Notes under the pieces: generated by a model
Databases searched by the model: none
Told to the model about the DNA's origin: nothing
Seen by the model: the letters and a program-made list of their open reading frames with translations, nothing else
Source: Marine Group II euryarchaeote MED-G36
GTDB lineage: Archaea > Thermoplasmatota > Poseidoniia > Poseidoniales > Thalassarchaeaceae
Length of the DNA stretch: 45,767 nucleotides
Direction of reading: 5' to 3'
NCBI GenBank assembly: GCA_002457595.1
Contig: NTJR01000002.1
Location: 1-45,767 of the forward strand
Translations under genes and position numbers: made by a program
Shown here: positions 8,535 to 16,119 of the stretch, in pieces
Numbering within the stretch: the first letter of the stretch is position 1
How the letters are laid out: each line of letters opens with the position of its first letter

Positions 8535-11315
8535 TTAGGGTTTCTTGGCATTTACTTGACGTGCTAGGAAGGATACAACATCGAGGATTTCAAAGTCATG
8601 TCGGGGATCGCCTTCAAATTTCAAGCACTCAAAGTGACTGACACACTTAGGACATGAAGTCAACATAATTTCAGCTCCAGTTGCCTTTACTTCGTCGAAG
8701 CGTTCGATACGAACAGCTCTACTGTTTTCGTTACACGACATCATACTTGAAACACCGCAGCACAAAGCATCTTCTCCTGAATGTTCCATCTCAACTAGGT
8801 CAACTCCGTCTATTGCTCGAATAAGATCTCTAGGTTCTTCATAGAGGTTCATCTGGCGTCCTAATCTACAAGGGTCATGAAAAGTGACTGTCATCTCTTC
8901 AGGAGTTTCCAAATTCATGTCAAATCCATTCTCAATAAGATACTCAGTAGTGTGCATGACTTTCATATCATCTAGCTCATAATCCATTGCAAAAGTTCTG
9001 AAACATTCAGCACATGAAGTGACTAATGTGTCAATTCCACTCTCTCCTAGTTTCTTCTGATTGTAAACCTTAAGTTTTTCAAATACTTCAGTCATGCCCT
9101 GCCACTTCTGGTCGTGGCCACAGCACTTTAGGAAATCTCTACCAAGATAAGTTACTTCCTTCCCCATTTCTTCGAATAGAGTGAATGCTGCCTCTGTAGT
9201 TTCTCCAAGGTTCATTGAACCTTCATTGACATGGCTGAAAATCATTTCTTGATCGATATAGTCCACACAGCCAGGATAGTATCCTACACTTGAGTCAATA
9301 GGATACTCACCTACAGGGATAAATGCCTCATCAGCACCCTCTTCTGCTTCAGCGGCAAGTAGAGCCTGCAAAACGGTGTGAGGGATTTCCGCAGCCGGTG
9401 GCCCTCCTACTATCAGATTACGTCGGATATCAACGTATGAATCATAGTCAACTAATTGTGGACATGCATTTGTACAGGCGCCACAGGTCAGGCATGAATA
9501 AAGTGGAACTCCATCATTTTCGTTATTCCATGTGTTGTAAATGATGTTGAGTTTATCTCCAGCGTTGAATAGACGAACAGGACAGGCATCATCACAAAGA
9601 TCACATCCGTAACACATGTTCATTTCCCATTCATATCCACGAGCCATACTGCGCATCAACATGAATACCATTGCGCCAATTCCTAGGCAAGGAATGAACA
9701 TTGAATAAATTAATTTAGCATCAAGACTTTTTGGATTCTTTTGGAAGGTTGGATTTTCAAGCATCATCTCACTTAAATCGGACCCACTAGGTAGTGAATC
9801 TCTGTTTACTATAGCCCCTCCTTCATCTAGTAGTAGAGGTTGGAATGCTACTGCGGAGAAATCTGTAATCATTGTCACACTTTCATTTACATCCTCTGAG
9901 TGTACAGAATATTCTAGATTATATGAAGCATCAGTTGATAGTTTAAGGGTGGTACTCTCACATTCACCATCCGTTTTCCAAATCTCTTCTCCTGCTTCAT
10001 CTGAAAGTGTAAGAGTTTGTTGATGTGTTCCTGCATTTCTAACCGTTGTTCGGAAATTACAACCAATATCAACAAATACAGTTGAGACTCCTAAATCCTC
10101 AATATACATTGTATCGGACCAAGTATCTGAAATTTCTGTAGAATCAGAATTCCCCATATAACTAAAATCTGCTCCAGCAGCATTTCTTCCAGTTTCTTTG
10201 TCGAGATGTCCATTTACTCCTTCAAAATCAATGACGATATTTTGAGTTGGCTGGAAAATGCTCCATTGAGTCCAATGAATAGCAGGAATTACACACCATT
10301 TGGATAAATCAGCTCCTTCGTCTAACTCATGCCAAACTTCCAGTCCAGAACTGTCTGAGAAGGTCAGACATTCATCTCGCCATTCAGACTTGACATTCCC
10401 TTTCTCATAGTAAACCAGAGTGTCTGCCGGTTGCCCGCGCATATTTTCCAGATCCTCAATTTCATCCATGGCCCCAAGGCCGCCATAATCCCAAAAACCA
10501 CCTTCGTAGATTGGCCACGTTACTGCTGAAATCAGTACGGCAATAACAAGAGTCCCAATTGCAACTTGCTTCCCCATTGATGAAGTGACCCTGGCTCCTA
10601 TGGAATTAACCAAGAACCATTTCACTGCAAAATACAATACTGCAAATATGAATATCCCTGTCAATACCCAAGGGATTGCGTTGAATACTTCTGCAGTCCA
10701 AGGGGCCTGTCTGCCACATAAGAATTCGTGATGTGAATCAGCCCAACAGTAGTCAGAACGGTCTTTCGCATATAATTCTAAGAAAATATTGATTGAAAAT
10801 ACTGATATGAACCATACATGAGCAAGGTAAACGGCTCCTGCTGTTGCAAACCATGGGTCTTCTACAGGGCGCTTTTCGCGACCTCCTAAGAATGGCGGGA
10901 GCGTTAGTATTCCAACAGGAATCCCTGTCAGTGCAGCCCCCCACCATGCAGCATTCCAAGAAATTACAGGAGAGCCGAGGAATTCGCCGATAGGTCCTGC
11001 AGGAATGACGAATTGAGGCAGATACTCTCCCCAGCGCAAGTAACCGTATGAGAATAGTACATACCAGTCAGGGAAAACAAATCCTGCTTGTGCGAATGGA
11101 TCTGCAGCACTATGCAGTGGAGGGGGGATTAACCAGCAGTAGAACGCGAGAACCATTAGCATAGCAGCTAGAATTATCGTATCTCGTAAGACCTCAGAAG
11201 GCCAGAAAGGATGGCCCATATGGATGCGTTGCCTTTCCTCCTCTGATTCAAGGAGGGTTGATTTCTCACGCATATAAGTGTCAGCGATACGCCCAAATCT
11301 GTCTATCATACTCAT
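8535..11315 (-). CDS. Fusion: cytochrome b C-terminal (subunit IV-like) domain + membrane/ectodomain + HdrD/GlpC-like Fe-S module
   Basis: This 926-residue protein joins modules that are normally separate. Residues about 35-110 resemble subunit IV (the C-terminal half of cytochrome b), with PDWY at 82-85 in place of PEWY, the quinol-site motif. Further helices follow at about 125-147, 160-182, 214-234 and 250-270. Residues 270-535 form a soluble, probably external, region without an obvious family. A helix at about 534-556 leads to a cytoplasmic part with two 4Fe-4S motifs (C568-C578 and C608-C618). Two CCG domains follow (C683, C731-C732, C768/C771 and C816, C852-C853, C888/C891), the hallmark of HdrD/GlpC/LldE heterodisulfide-reductase-like subunits. 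GGAGGTCATGAC precedes the ATG. It follows cytochrome b and Rieske genes, so it is probably the second b subunit of a quinol-oxidising complex that also exchanges electrons with a cytoplasmic partner. Confidence 0.85.
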   Translation of the reverse strand: MSMIDRFGRIADTYMREKSTLLESEEERQRIHMGHPFWPSEVLRDTIILAAMLMVLAFYCWLIPPPLHSAADPFAQAGFVFPDWYVLFSYGYLRWGEYLPQFVIPAGPIGEFLGSPVISWNAAWWGAALTGIPVGILTLPPFLGGREKRPVEDPWFATAGAVYLAHVWFISVFSINIFLELYAKDRSDYCWADSHHEFLCGRQAPWTAEVFNAIPWVLTGIFIFAVLYFAVKWFLVNSIGARVTSSMGKQVAIGTLVIAVLISAVTWPIYEGGFWDYGGLGAMDEIEDLENMRGQPADTLVYYEKGNVKSEWRDECLTFSDSSGLEVWHELDEGADLSKWCVIPAIHWTQWSIFQPTQNIVIDFEGVNGHLDKETGRNAAGADFSYMGNSDSTEISDTWSDTMYIEDLGVSTVFVDIGCNFRTTVRNAGTHQQTLTLSDEAGEEIWKTDGECESTTLKLSTDASYNLEYSVHSEDVNESVTMITDFSAVAFQPLLLDEGGAIVNRDSLPSGSDLSEMMLENPTFQKNPKSLDAKLIYSMFIPCLGIGAMVFMLMRSMARGYEWEMNMCYGCDLCDDACPVRLFNAGDKLNIIYNTWNNENDGVPLYSCLTCGACTNACPQLVDYDSYVDIRRNLIVGGPPAAEIPHTVLQALLAAEAEEGADEAFIPVGEYPIDSSVGYYPGCVDYIDQEMIFSHVNEGSMNLGETTEAAFTLFEEMGKEVTYLGRDFLKCCGHDQKWQGMTEVFEKLKVYNQKKLGESGIDTLVTSCAECFRTFAMDYELDDMKVMHTTEYLIENGFDMNLETPEEMTVTFHDPCRLGRQMNLYEEPRDLIRAIDGVDLVEMEHSGEDALCCGVSSMMSCNENSRAVRIERFDEVKATGAEIMLTSCPKCVSHFECLKFEGDPRHDFEILDVVSFLARQVNAKKP

Positions 11316-11330
11316 GTCATGACCTCCATA

Positions 11331-12197
11331 TCAATGCGGCTCCGCGATTCCTTGAACCCAGACTATGAATAAATGAACCAGGATAAGTCCTGTAACTACA
11401 ACTGGAAGGATGAATACATGCAGGAAATACATTCTTGTTACCGTTTGACCAGATAGGGAAGTTCCTGCAAACATTGCAGTTGCCACCCAACTTCCTATGA
11501 GAGGTGTCGAGTTTGCCATATTGATTCCAATAGTAGCCGCGCCGAAAGCAAGACTATCCCAAGGTAGAAGGTATCCTGAGTATCCAAAGAAAATGGTGAA
11601 GAACATTAGAGCAACTCCGATTAGCCAATTTAGCTCTCGAGGATTTCTGTATGCCCCTGTGAAGTATACTCTGCACATATGGAGGAATACTGCTGCAACC
11701 ATGAAGTGGGTTGCCCAATGATGAATCGATCTGATTATGTATCCAAATGGTAATTGTGTCATTATGAATTCCATTGATGAGTACGCAGGAGTAGGGTCCC
11801 CTTCTCCTCCTGGGACGTAGTAAAGACCTAGGATCGTACCTGTGATTACCAGAATAATGAATGCGAGGAAGGAAATACCTCCAAGGCAATATAGAGGATA
11901 CCAATACCAGATAATACGTAATTTGTATTTTTCCGCATGAGTTAGAGGCATTTGGCGATGCATACTATAGTACGATTCTCTACTCATACTCCAATAGTCT
12001 TGGAGTCTAAATCGAGTGTCTAACCATGAGAATGCCCAGAGAAACGATTTCTCAGCCAACCCCATGCTTCCTGCACTAGTCTCAACAGCCCTCAAGATAT
12101 CTTTGCGAGGCATTTCTTCACGTTCTTTTCTTAATGTAAATGCTACAAGCACAACAACAAGTGTGATGAAAAGCCAAAGGAACCAGAATTGTAGCAT
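11331..12197 (-). CDS. Cytochrome b (b6-type N-terminal half)
   Basis: This 288-residue protein binds the two b hemes of a bc/b6f-type quinol oxidoreductase. After an extra N-terminal helix (about 2-22) and a charged 70-residue region come four core helices. Heme ligands are H159 and H173 (in SIHHWATH...FLHMCRV) and H260 and H275 (FLHVFILP...VLVH-type). The second pair is 15 residues apart, as in b6-type proteins, rather than 14 as in mitochondrial bc1. GYSGYLLPWD (about 205-214) is the conserved Qo-region motif. The protein ends where cytochrome b6 ends; the missing C-terminal half is in the next gene. The ATG at 12197 is chosen over GTG at 12206 because GAGGTG lies 6 bases before the ATG and would be covered by the earlier start. 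Confidence 0.92.
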   Translation of the reverse strand: MLQFWFLWLFITLVVVLVAFTLRKEREEMPRKDILRAVETSAGSMGLAEKSFLWAFSWLDTRFRLQDYWSMSRESYYSMHRQMPLTHAEKYKLRIIWYWYPLYCLGGISFLAFIILVITGTILGLYYVPGGEGDPTPAYSSMEFIMTQLPFGYIIRSIHHWATHFMVAAVFLHMCRVYFTGAYRNPRELNWLIGVALMFFTIFFGYSGYLLPWDSLAFGAATIGINMANSTPLIGSWVATAMFAGTSLSGQTVTRMYFLHVFILPVVVTGLILVHLFIVWVQGIAEPH

Positions 12198-12203
12198 ATT
12201 TTT

Positions 12204-12209
12204 CACCTC
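12204..12209 (-). promoter_or_regulatory. Shine-Dalgarno GAGGTG deciding the cytochrome b start
   Basis: GAGGTG is 6 bases before ATG 12197 and overlaps the Rieske stop codon region. The same GAGGT(G) form precedes most internal genes of this operon, so it favours the ATG over the upstream GTG. Confidence 0.6.
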
Positions 12210-13059
12210 AGTCGCAGTATGTATACCAGTCTTTGAAATCCGGCAGGGCTTCTATTGAGTCTCCTGATAAAACCCAGGGGATTAGGGGTAATCCTACAGG
12301 TGTTGGCCCCCCAGTTCTTCTAATTCCTATGAAATCGAACTCTGCTCCAGTTGAACGATTCCTGTTTCTATTTTTCTCAATTGCAGTAGGGTCGAATCTA
12401 CTGGAATGACAAATGCAGAATAATTTGTTTCCGCCGGCATCAACTGCTCCGGGCGTCCATTGTTCTTCAGTAAAACTGTTCTGAACAAGTTGCCAACCAG
12501 GGATGCAGCATAAGTGTGGACAACGAGAGAAAATGACAATTAGATTATCATGAATTGATAATATACTGTATTCTGGCTCCTCAATCTCATACCCACTACC
12601 TACGTATTTTCCGCTTTCTGTATAACCATCTAGAAATTGAAATCTTGGCTGATTTGTGACTAGGGGTGCATTCACATTCTCTGAGTGTGGCACGTACATT
12701 ACATTGACTGGAAGTCCTGACCACACACCTTGGGCTCCTGCCATTCCGGTAGAACTAGCCGCAGATGCACTTACAAAAGCAGAATACGACATTGGTTCTA
12801 AGTGTCTATCTCCATACCAAGTAGAATCTTCAGCACCTGTAGGTACCCAAAACCGAACTGCAGTGTCTCCTCCTGAAGAATCTGCAGTACCCATTAGGAG
12901 AGAAGCAAAACCAATGCTGCCCAAACTTGCCATTGTGATTACGCCTGCGGCGGTATTGAATGAATATCGCATGAATTCTCTACGATCAAGAACCGGATTA
13001 TTCTCTTCCACGCTCTCTTCAGCACCAGGTATTGGTCGGAGTCGGAATCGTCTTGCCAT
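12208..13059 (-). CDS. Rieske 2Fe-2S protein of the bc/b6f-type complex
   Basis: This 283-residue protein carries the 2Fe-2S cluster that takes the first electron from quinol. Both boxes are present: CPHLCCIPGW (ligand Cys and His, plus the disulfide Cys) at about 187-196, and CICHSSRF at about 225-232. An N-terminal DRREFMRYSFNTAAG followed by a hydrophobic stretch (about 36-57) looks like a Tat-type membrane anchor with a twin-arginine motif. The region between anchor and cluster domain is longer than in typical Rieske proteins and contains a 100-residue insertion rich in Ser/Tyr/Gly. GAGGTGTGATAG precedes the ATG. It is co-transcribed with cytochrome b (10-base gap). Confidence 0.93.
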   Translation of the reverse strand: MARRFRLRPIPGAEESVEENNPVLDRREFMRYSFNTAAGVITMASLGSIGFASLLMGTADSSGGDTAVRFWVPTGAEDSTWYGDRHLEPMSYSAFVSASAASSTGMAGAQGVWSGLPVNVMYVPHSENVNAPLVTNQPRFQFLDGYTESGKYVGSGYEIEEPEYSILSIHDNLIVIFSRCPHLCCIPGWQLVQNSFTEEQWTPGAVDAGGNKLFCICHSSRFDPTAIEKNRNRNRSTGAEFDFIGIRRTGGPTPVGLPLIPWVLSGDSIEALPDFKDWYTYCD

Positions 13060-13062
13060 CTA

Positions 13063-13515
13063 TCACACCTCGTACTGTTGCCACCCTTCTGGGTCATTAG
13101 GAGTAATGTATTTGTTTCTCCTATGCTTTACGATAATTAAATCCGGCATTACGAATCTCATATAGACGACCCCCATCATAATTACAGTTAGTAAAGTCAT
13201 TGCAAGATGGAATGATAGTTGTTGTTGATCCCAATGGTTGAACAAACCGTAGGAGAGAGTTCCTGCCCAGTATAGTGTCCACAAAATACCCCATAGAGCA
13301 AATACTAGAATCAACCATGAATCTCCAGATGGTGAAATGCTAGCTCGGACAATTGTTCCTGGTTCGGGTTCATCAAATACTCCATGATCTACTGCCGCAT
13401 TATAAGTGTCCTCACTTAGACTTACTTCCTCAAGTGCCTTGCGAGCATCATCAACGCTAACCTTTCCAGATTTTACTTCTCGTAAGAGTTTCAAAACCAT
13501 GTCATCCTTCATCAT
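13063..13515 (-). CDS. Two-span membrane protein of the respiratory operon
   Basis: This 150-residue protein is not a family I recognise. Residues 1-45 are a charged helical segment (LLREVKSGKVSVDDARKALEEV) like a small SHOCT/short helical-hairpin module. Two transmembrane helices follow at about 69-88 (WLILVFALWGILWTLYWAG) and 103-122 (LAMTLLTVIMMGVVYMRFVM), then a basic cytoplasmic tail. Its start overlaps the stop of the upstream gene (ATGA) and it ends 3 bases before the Rieske gene, so it is almost certainly a subunit or assembly partner of the cytochrome complex. Confidence 0.75.
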   Translation of the reverse strand: MMKDDMVLKLLREVKSGKVSVDDARKALEEVSLSEDTYNAAVDHGVFDEPEPGTIVRASISPSGDSWLILVFALWGILWTLYWAGTLSYGLFNHWDQQQLSFHLAMTLLTVIMMGVVYMRFVMPDLIIVKHRRNKYITPNDPEGWQQYEV

Positions 13516-14324
13516 TGGTCACCTCTGCGTGAATGTTTCATGCGTAGTTTGAGTAAATTACTGCGGCCAGAATAGTTTTCCGAAATTCCATATCTAAGGA
13601 AAAGTCCACAGAAAATAATGACTAGAATTACTGCGCCAAAGCCTAGGAGACCTAACCAGTGAGCGCGCAGTGCAGCCCCCATTTCATGTAAATCTACATG
13701 GATTTCGGAAGGAGCAGGAGGGGTGATTTCTCCATTGCCACTGAATACTGTTCTAGTCTCACCATTGTCTTCACCCTCATCGATTGATGTTATTAATCGG
13801 TTCCAGCGGTCTAAATCAGATGGTATTCCGTCTCCATTGACTGCATTTCCTGCAAGCCAAAACGTCGTAATCCCAGTGCCGCTATCGGGAGCGGTCCAGA
13901 CTACATGCCAAGTTCGTTCGGCATTCTCTGCACCGGATCCACTGTGAGTCATTGTTGTCGAATCATCATCCCAATGGTGGGTTTCACTCTCGTATCCTTC
14001 TGCAGCGGCGAGAGTTCCAAAACTAACTCTCATGGAAAATCCACCCGCGTTTGATGTAGTGTCGATAGTGGGGCCACCAATAATTTGTATTTTCAGTTCG
14101 TAAGATGTGCCTGCTGAGTAATGATATGGTACTCCTTCGAGAATTAGTGTGACAGAATTATCTGGTAATTCAGAATGGCAAGTGCAACCAGCAACCGAAA
14201 CGTCTCCATTACCATCCTCATCACCTCCAATACCTGTGGAATAGGCTTGTGTTGAACCCGCCAGAAGCAAGGCGAAGCAAGTTAGAGTGAGTAGCCTTCT
14301 TGAGGTCAAATGATGCATCTTCAT
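13512..14324 (-). CDS. Secreted, C-terminally anchored protein with a CxCH motif (Reeler/choice-of-anchor type)
   Basis: This 270-residue protein has a signal peptide (about 1-27, LLTLTCFALLLAGSTQA) and a C-terminal helix (LGLLGFGAVILVIIFCGLFL). The mature N-terminus contains AGCTCHSEL, a CxCH motif that looks like a degenerate cytochrome c site but has only one residue between the cysteines. The following beta-rich domain (about 50-190) resembles Reeler-type domains found behind heme motifs in bacterial surface proteins. It heads the respiratory operon, so an electron-acceptor role for the Rieske protein is plausible but unproven. The ATG at 14324 is supported by GAGGTC upstream and by the signal peptide starting there, against a start 48 bases earlier. 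Confidence 0.75.
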   Translation of the reverse strand: MKMHHLTSRRLLTLTCFALLLAGSTQAYSTGIGGDEDGNGDVSVAGCTCHSELPDNSVTLILEGVPYHYSAGTSYELKIQIIGGPTIDTTSNAGGFSMRVSFGTLAAAEGYESETHHWDDDSTTMTHSGSGAENAERTWHVVWTAPDSGTGITTFWLAGNAVNGDGIPSDLDRWNRLITSIDEGEDNGETRTVFSGNGEITPPAPSEIHVDLHEMGAALRAHWLGLLGFGAVILVIIFCGLFLRYGISENYSGRSNLLKLRMKHSRRGDQ

Positions 14325-14329
14325 CTTAT

Positions 14330-14335
14330 GACCTC
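14330..14335 (-). promoter_or_regulatory. Shine-Dalgarno GAGGTC for the CxCH protein
   Basis: GAGGTC sits 5 bases before the ATG at 14324 and identifies it as the start, immediately ahead of a basic n-region and the signal peptide. Confidence 0.55.
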
Positions 14336-14383
14336 TAATGACGGTACATTCCACCGGACTTCGGGCTATCAACGTTTCAGTTT

Positions 14384-14398
14384 GACCCCTACGGGGTC
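14384..14398. promoter_or_regulatory. Inverted repeat in divergent promoter region
   Basis: GACCCC-TAC-GGGGTC is a perfect 6-bp inverted repeat with a 3-base centre. It lies between the minus-strand respiratory operon and the plus-strand TPR gene. It could be an operator for either; no regulator is identified. Confidence 0.35.
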
Positions 14399-14473
14399 GT
14401 TCATCATTGTGGGGTATTGAATTTTGTCAGCAACCTGCGAAACCTCATACGAATAACCGCCTTCCAGCATTTG

Positions 14474-14779
14474 ATGGCCGGACCTAGGTGGAAGAATATC
14501 TACCGGCTGAGTGATGAGCAAATTTCCAAATTAGATGATGCCGAAGAAGCTATGGTGATGATGGAAATAAATAGAGCGGAATCAATTCTCTTGGAGTTGT
14601 TAGATGAGGATTCTAATTGTGTCCCTGTCCTTAACAATCTTGCTCACTTGAATGGCCGACACCTGTCTGATTTTGAAAAAGCGATTGAGTATTATGAGAA
14701 GGTTCTAGATATTGAGCCGGATAATGCTTGGGCGAGAGATGAAAGAAGGCGATATCAGAGATATCTGACATATGATTGA
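14474..14779 (+). CDS. Small TPR protein
   Basis: A protein of about 101 residues consists of paired helices with TPR spacing: EEAMVMMEINRAESILLELL, then CVPVLNNLAHL, then DFEKAIEYYEKVLDIEPDNAWA, the last being a clear TPR consensus. It probably mediates protein contacts in the cytoplasm. ATG 14474 is my preferred start; an in-frame TTG at 14417 would add 19 residues, and no Shine-Dalgarno decides. It lies 39 bases before the FtsZ-family gene and could be co-transcribed with it. Confidence 0.68.
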   Translation: MAGPRWKNIYRLSDEQISKLDDAEEAMVMMEINRAESILLELLDEDSNCVPVLNNLAHLNGRHLSDFEKAIEYYEKVLDIEPDNAWARDERRRYQRYLTYD

Positions 14780-14818
14780 CCCGCACTTTCATTGAATGCC
14801 TTCAGGCTTGGTGGCAAT

Positions 14819-15724
14819 ATGCACGAAGGCGCGATACTGATTTGTGGCGTCGGTGGGATTGGTTGCATCTGGGCTAATTCTGCTCATCAAAAGTGCTCGG
14901 ATTTGTCCGATTTACTACTCATTGATGCGGATGAATCATCGTTTTTTGAATCTCCTCTGGCTCATTGTTTGCACTTGGATGCAATTGGAGATGGAGGTGG
15001 CGCAGCTGCTTTACCAAGTCTAGCAGCACACCGACTTGCAGAGGGGTCATCTTCAATTTCCTCGCTACTTGATGATGCTGAATTAGTTGTGTTGATGACT
15101 GGTCTAGGTGGTGGCACTGGTTCTGGTGCTGCAAGTGAGTTAGCTAGCCTAGCGCGCTCTAAGAATTGTCTGGTGATTTCAATCGCCGGGCTTCCTTTTG
15201 CCGAACAACCTCTTCGTTCTGCCATTGCTCAGGCTTCATTACCTGCTCTTGATGCTAATTCCAATATTTGCATTCAAGTTAGTATGGAGAGATTAGCGTG
15301 GTATGCAAGAGCAAGGGGCTCGGACTGGAGAAAGGGTTCAGGATGGATTCAAGATTTAATTGAAGGTCTTGTTACAACTTTGGCTAGAGTTGGTAAATTA
15401 AATCTTGATTTGATGGATTTACGCACCGTTGTGAACCACATAGGAGATGCAACCTTGATAGTAGGTTCAGGGTCTGTTGCTAATCCTAATGAGGTTGTTG
15501 AGGTTGCAAGGCAATCACCTCTTGTAAATACTAATATCGATGGAGCAAAGGGTTGTTTAATTCAAGTAGAAGGGGGTCCCGATATGACTCTCGCACACCT
15601 AAATGAATTAACTGAATCATTTGTTTCTAAATTACACCCTGATTGTCAAGTAATTTTAGGCGCTAGATCTAGTGACGAAATGTTAGGTCGCCTACGTCTT
15701 GTTGCTGTAGTTAGTGGACTATAA
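14819..15724 (+). CDS. FtsZ/tubulin-family GTPase (divergent)
   Basis: This 301-residue protein has the tubulin/FtsZ fold signatures: GVGGIGCIWA (about 10-19, first glycine loop), GLGGGTGSGAAS (95-106, tubulin signature) and the T7 synergy loop NLDLMDLRTV, with D197 and D200 keeping the catalytic spacing. After the GTPase domain the C-terminal domain contains SPLV...GAKGCLIQVEGGPDMTL, as in FtsZ. It should bind GTP and polymerise, in cell division or shape control. The T3/T5 regions differ from canonical FtsZ, and there is no C-terminal tail after the core, so binding partners of canonical FtsZ may not apply. It could be the main FtsZ or a secondary paralogue. ATG 14819 is preferred over TTG 14792. 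Confidence 0.83.
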   Translation: MHEGAILICGVGGIGCIWANSAHQKCSDLSDLLLIDADESSFFESPLAHCLHLDAIGDGGGAAALPSLAAHRLAEGSSSISSLLDDAELVVLMTGLGGGTGSGAASELASLARSKNCLVISIAGLPFAEQPLRSAIAQASLPALDANSNICIQVSMERLAWYARARGSDWRKGSGWIQDLIEGLVTTLARVGKLNLDLMDLRTVVNHIGDATLIVGSGSVANPNEVVEVARQSPLVNTNIDGAKGCLIQVEGGPDMTLAHLNELTESFVSKLHPDCQVILGARSSDEMLGRLRLVAVVSGL

Positions 15725-15738
15725 TTTCTATTCGTCTA

Positions 15739-15749
15739 TTTACTATATA
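15739..15749 (+). promoter_or_regulatory. TATA-box-like element
   Basis: TTTACTATATA lies about 42-52 bases before the ATG at 15790, which suits an archaeal promoter with a short leader. An 8-base palindrome TACGCGTA follows directly. The call is by eye. Confidence 0.35.
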
Positions 15750-15789
15750 CGCGTAAGAGGTATTATTGAACCAACCATAAGTTAAGGAG

Positions 15790-16119
15790 ATGTCTCCTCG
15801 GACAGTCATGGCGAGCCCAAGTAAGGCGGCACGTGGAAAGCACCGATGGATAGGTGCAATAGTAGATCGCCCAATTAATCGCGAGTCATGTCAGGAACTT
15901 ATTTCAGTCATTTTAGGGATGTATGATTTCCGGCTCTTTGATTGCTATTCAGATGGCTTCTCGACTAAGGTGATTATCAAGGTCTCTTTAGGGAATTATT
16001 TTCCGGCACGAGAAATTCTTAGCAACGCTCCTGATATTGAACCTGTCTCGAGCTCTGGGAAGATAAGGTTGGTAAGAGAAAAACTTGGCCTAAAAAAGAA
16101 AATCAGAAAGAAAAAATAA
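15790..16119 (+). CDS. Pop5-like RNase P protein component (putative Rnp2)
   Basis: This 109-residue basic protein is probably the archaeal Pop5/Rnp2 subunit of RNase P, which supports 5' maturation of tRNA by the RNase P RNA. The early segment GKHRWIGAIVD corresponds to the first strand of Pop5, a central helix-strand region follows, and SSSGKIRLVREKLGL near residue 88 matches the conserved C-terminal SGTI-K-L-R-F element. The Lys-rich end (KKKIRKKK) fits RNA binding. Overall similarity is modest. A start at 15808 (MASPSK) is also possible. The 3' end overlaps the convergent gene by 17 bases. Confidence 0.5.
   Translation: MSPRTVMASPSKAARGKHRWIGAIVDRPINRESCQELISVILGMYDFRLFDCYSDGFSTKVIIKVSLGNYFPAREILSNAPDIEPVSSSGKIRLVREKLGLKKKIRKKK

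Noticed and set aside
13512-14324. Calling this a c-type cytochrome
   Set aside because: The motif is CxCH, not CxxCH, and no second heme motif or axial Met region is clear.
14384-14398. UNCG-type tetraloop terminator
   Set aside because: With a TACG tetraloop the stem breaks after three pairs; the perfect pairing needs a TAC centre, and no T-tract follows.
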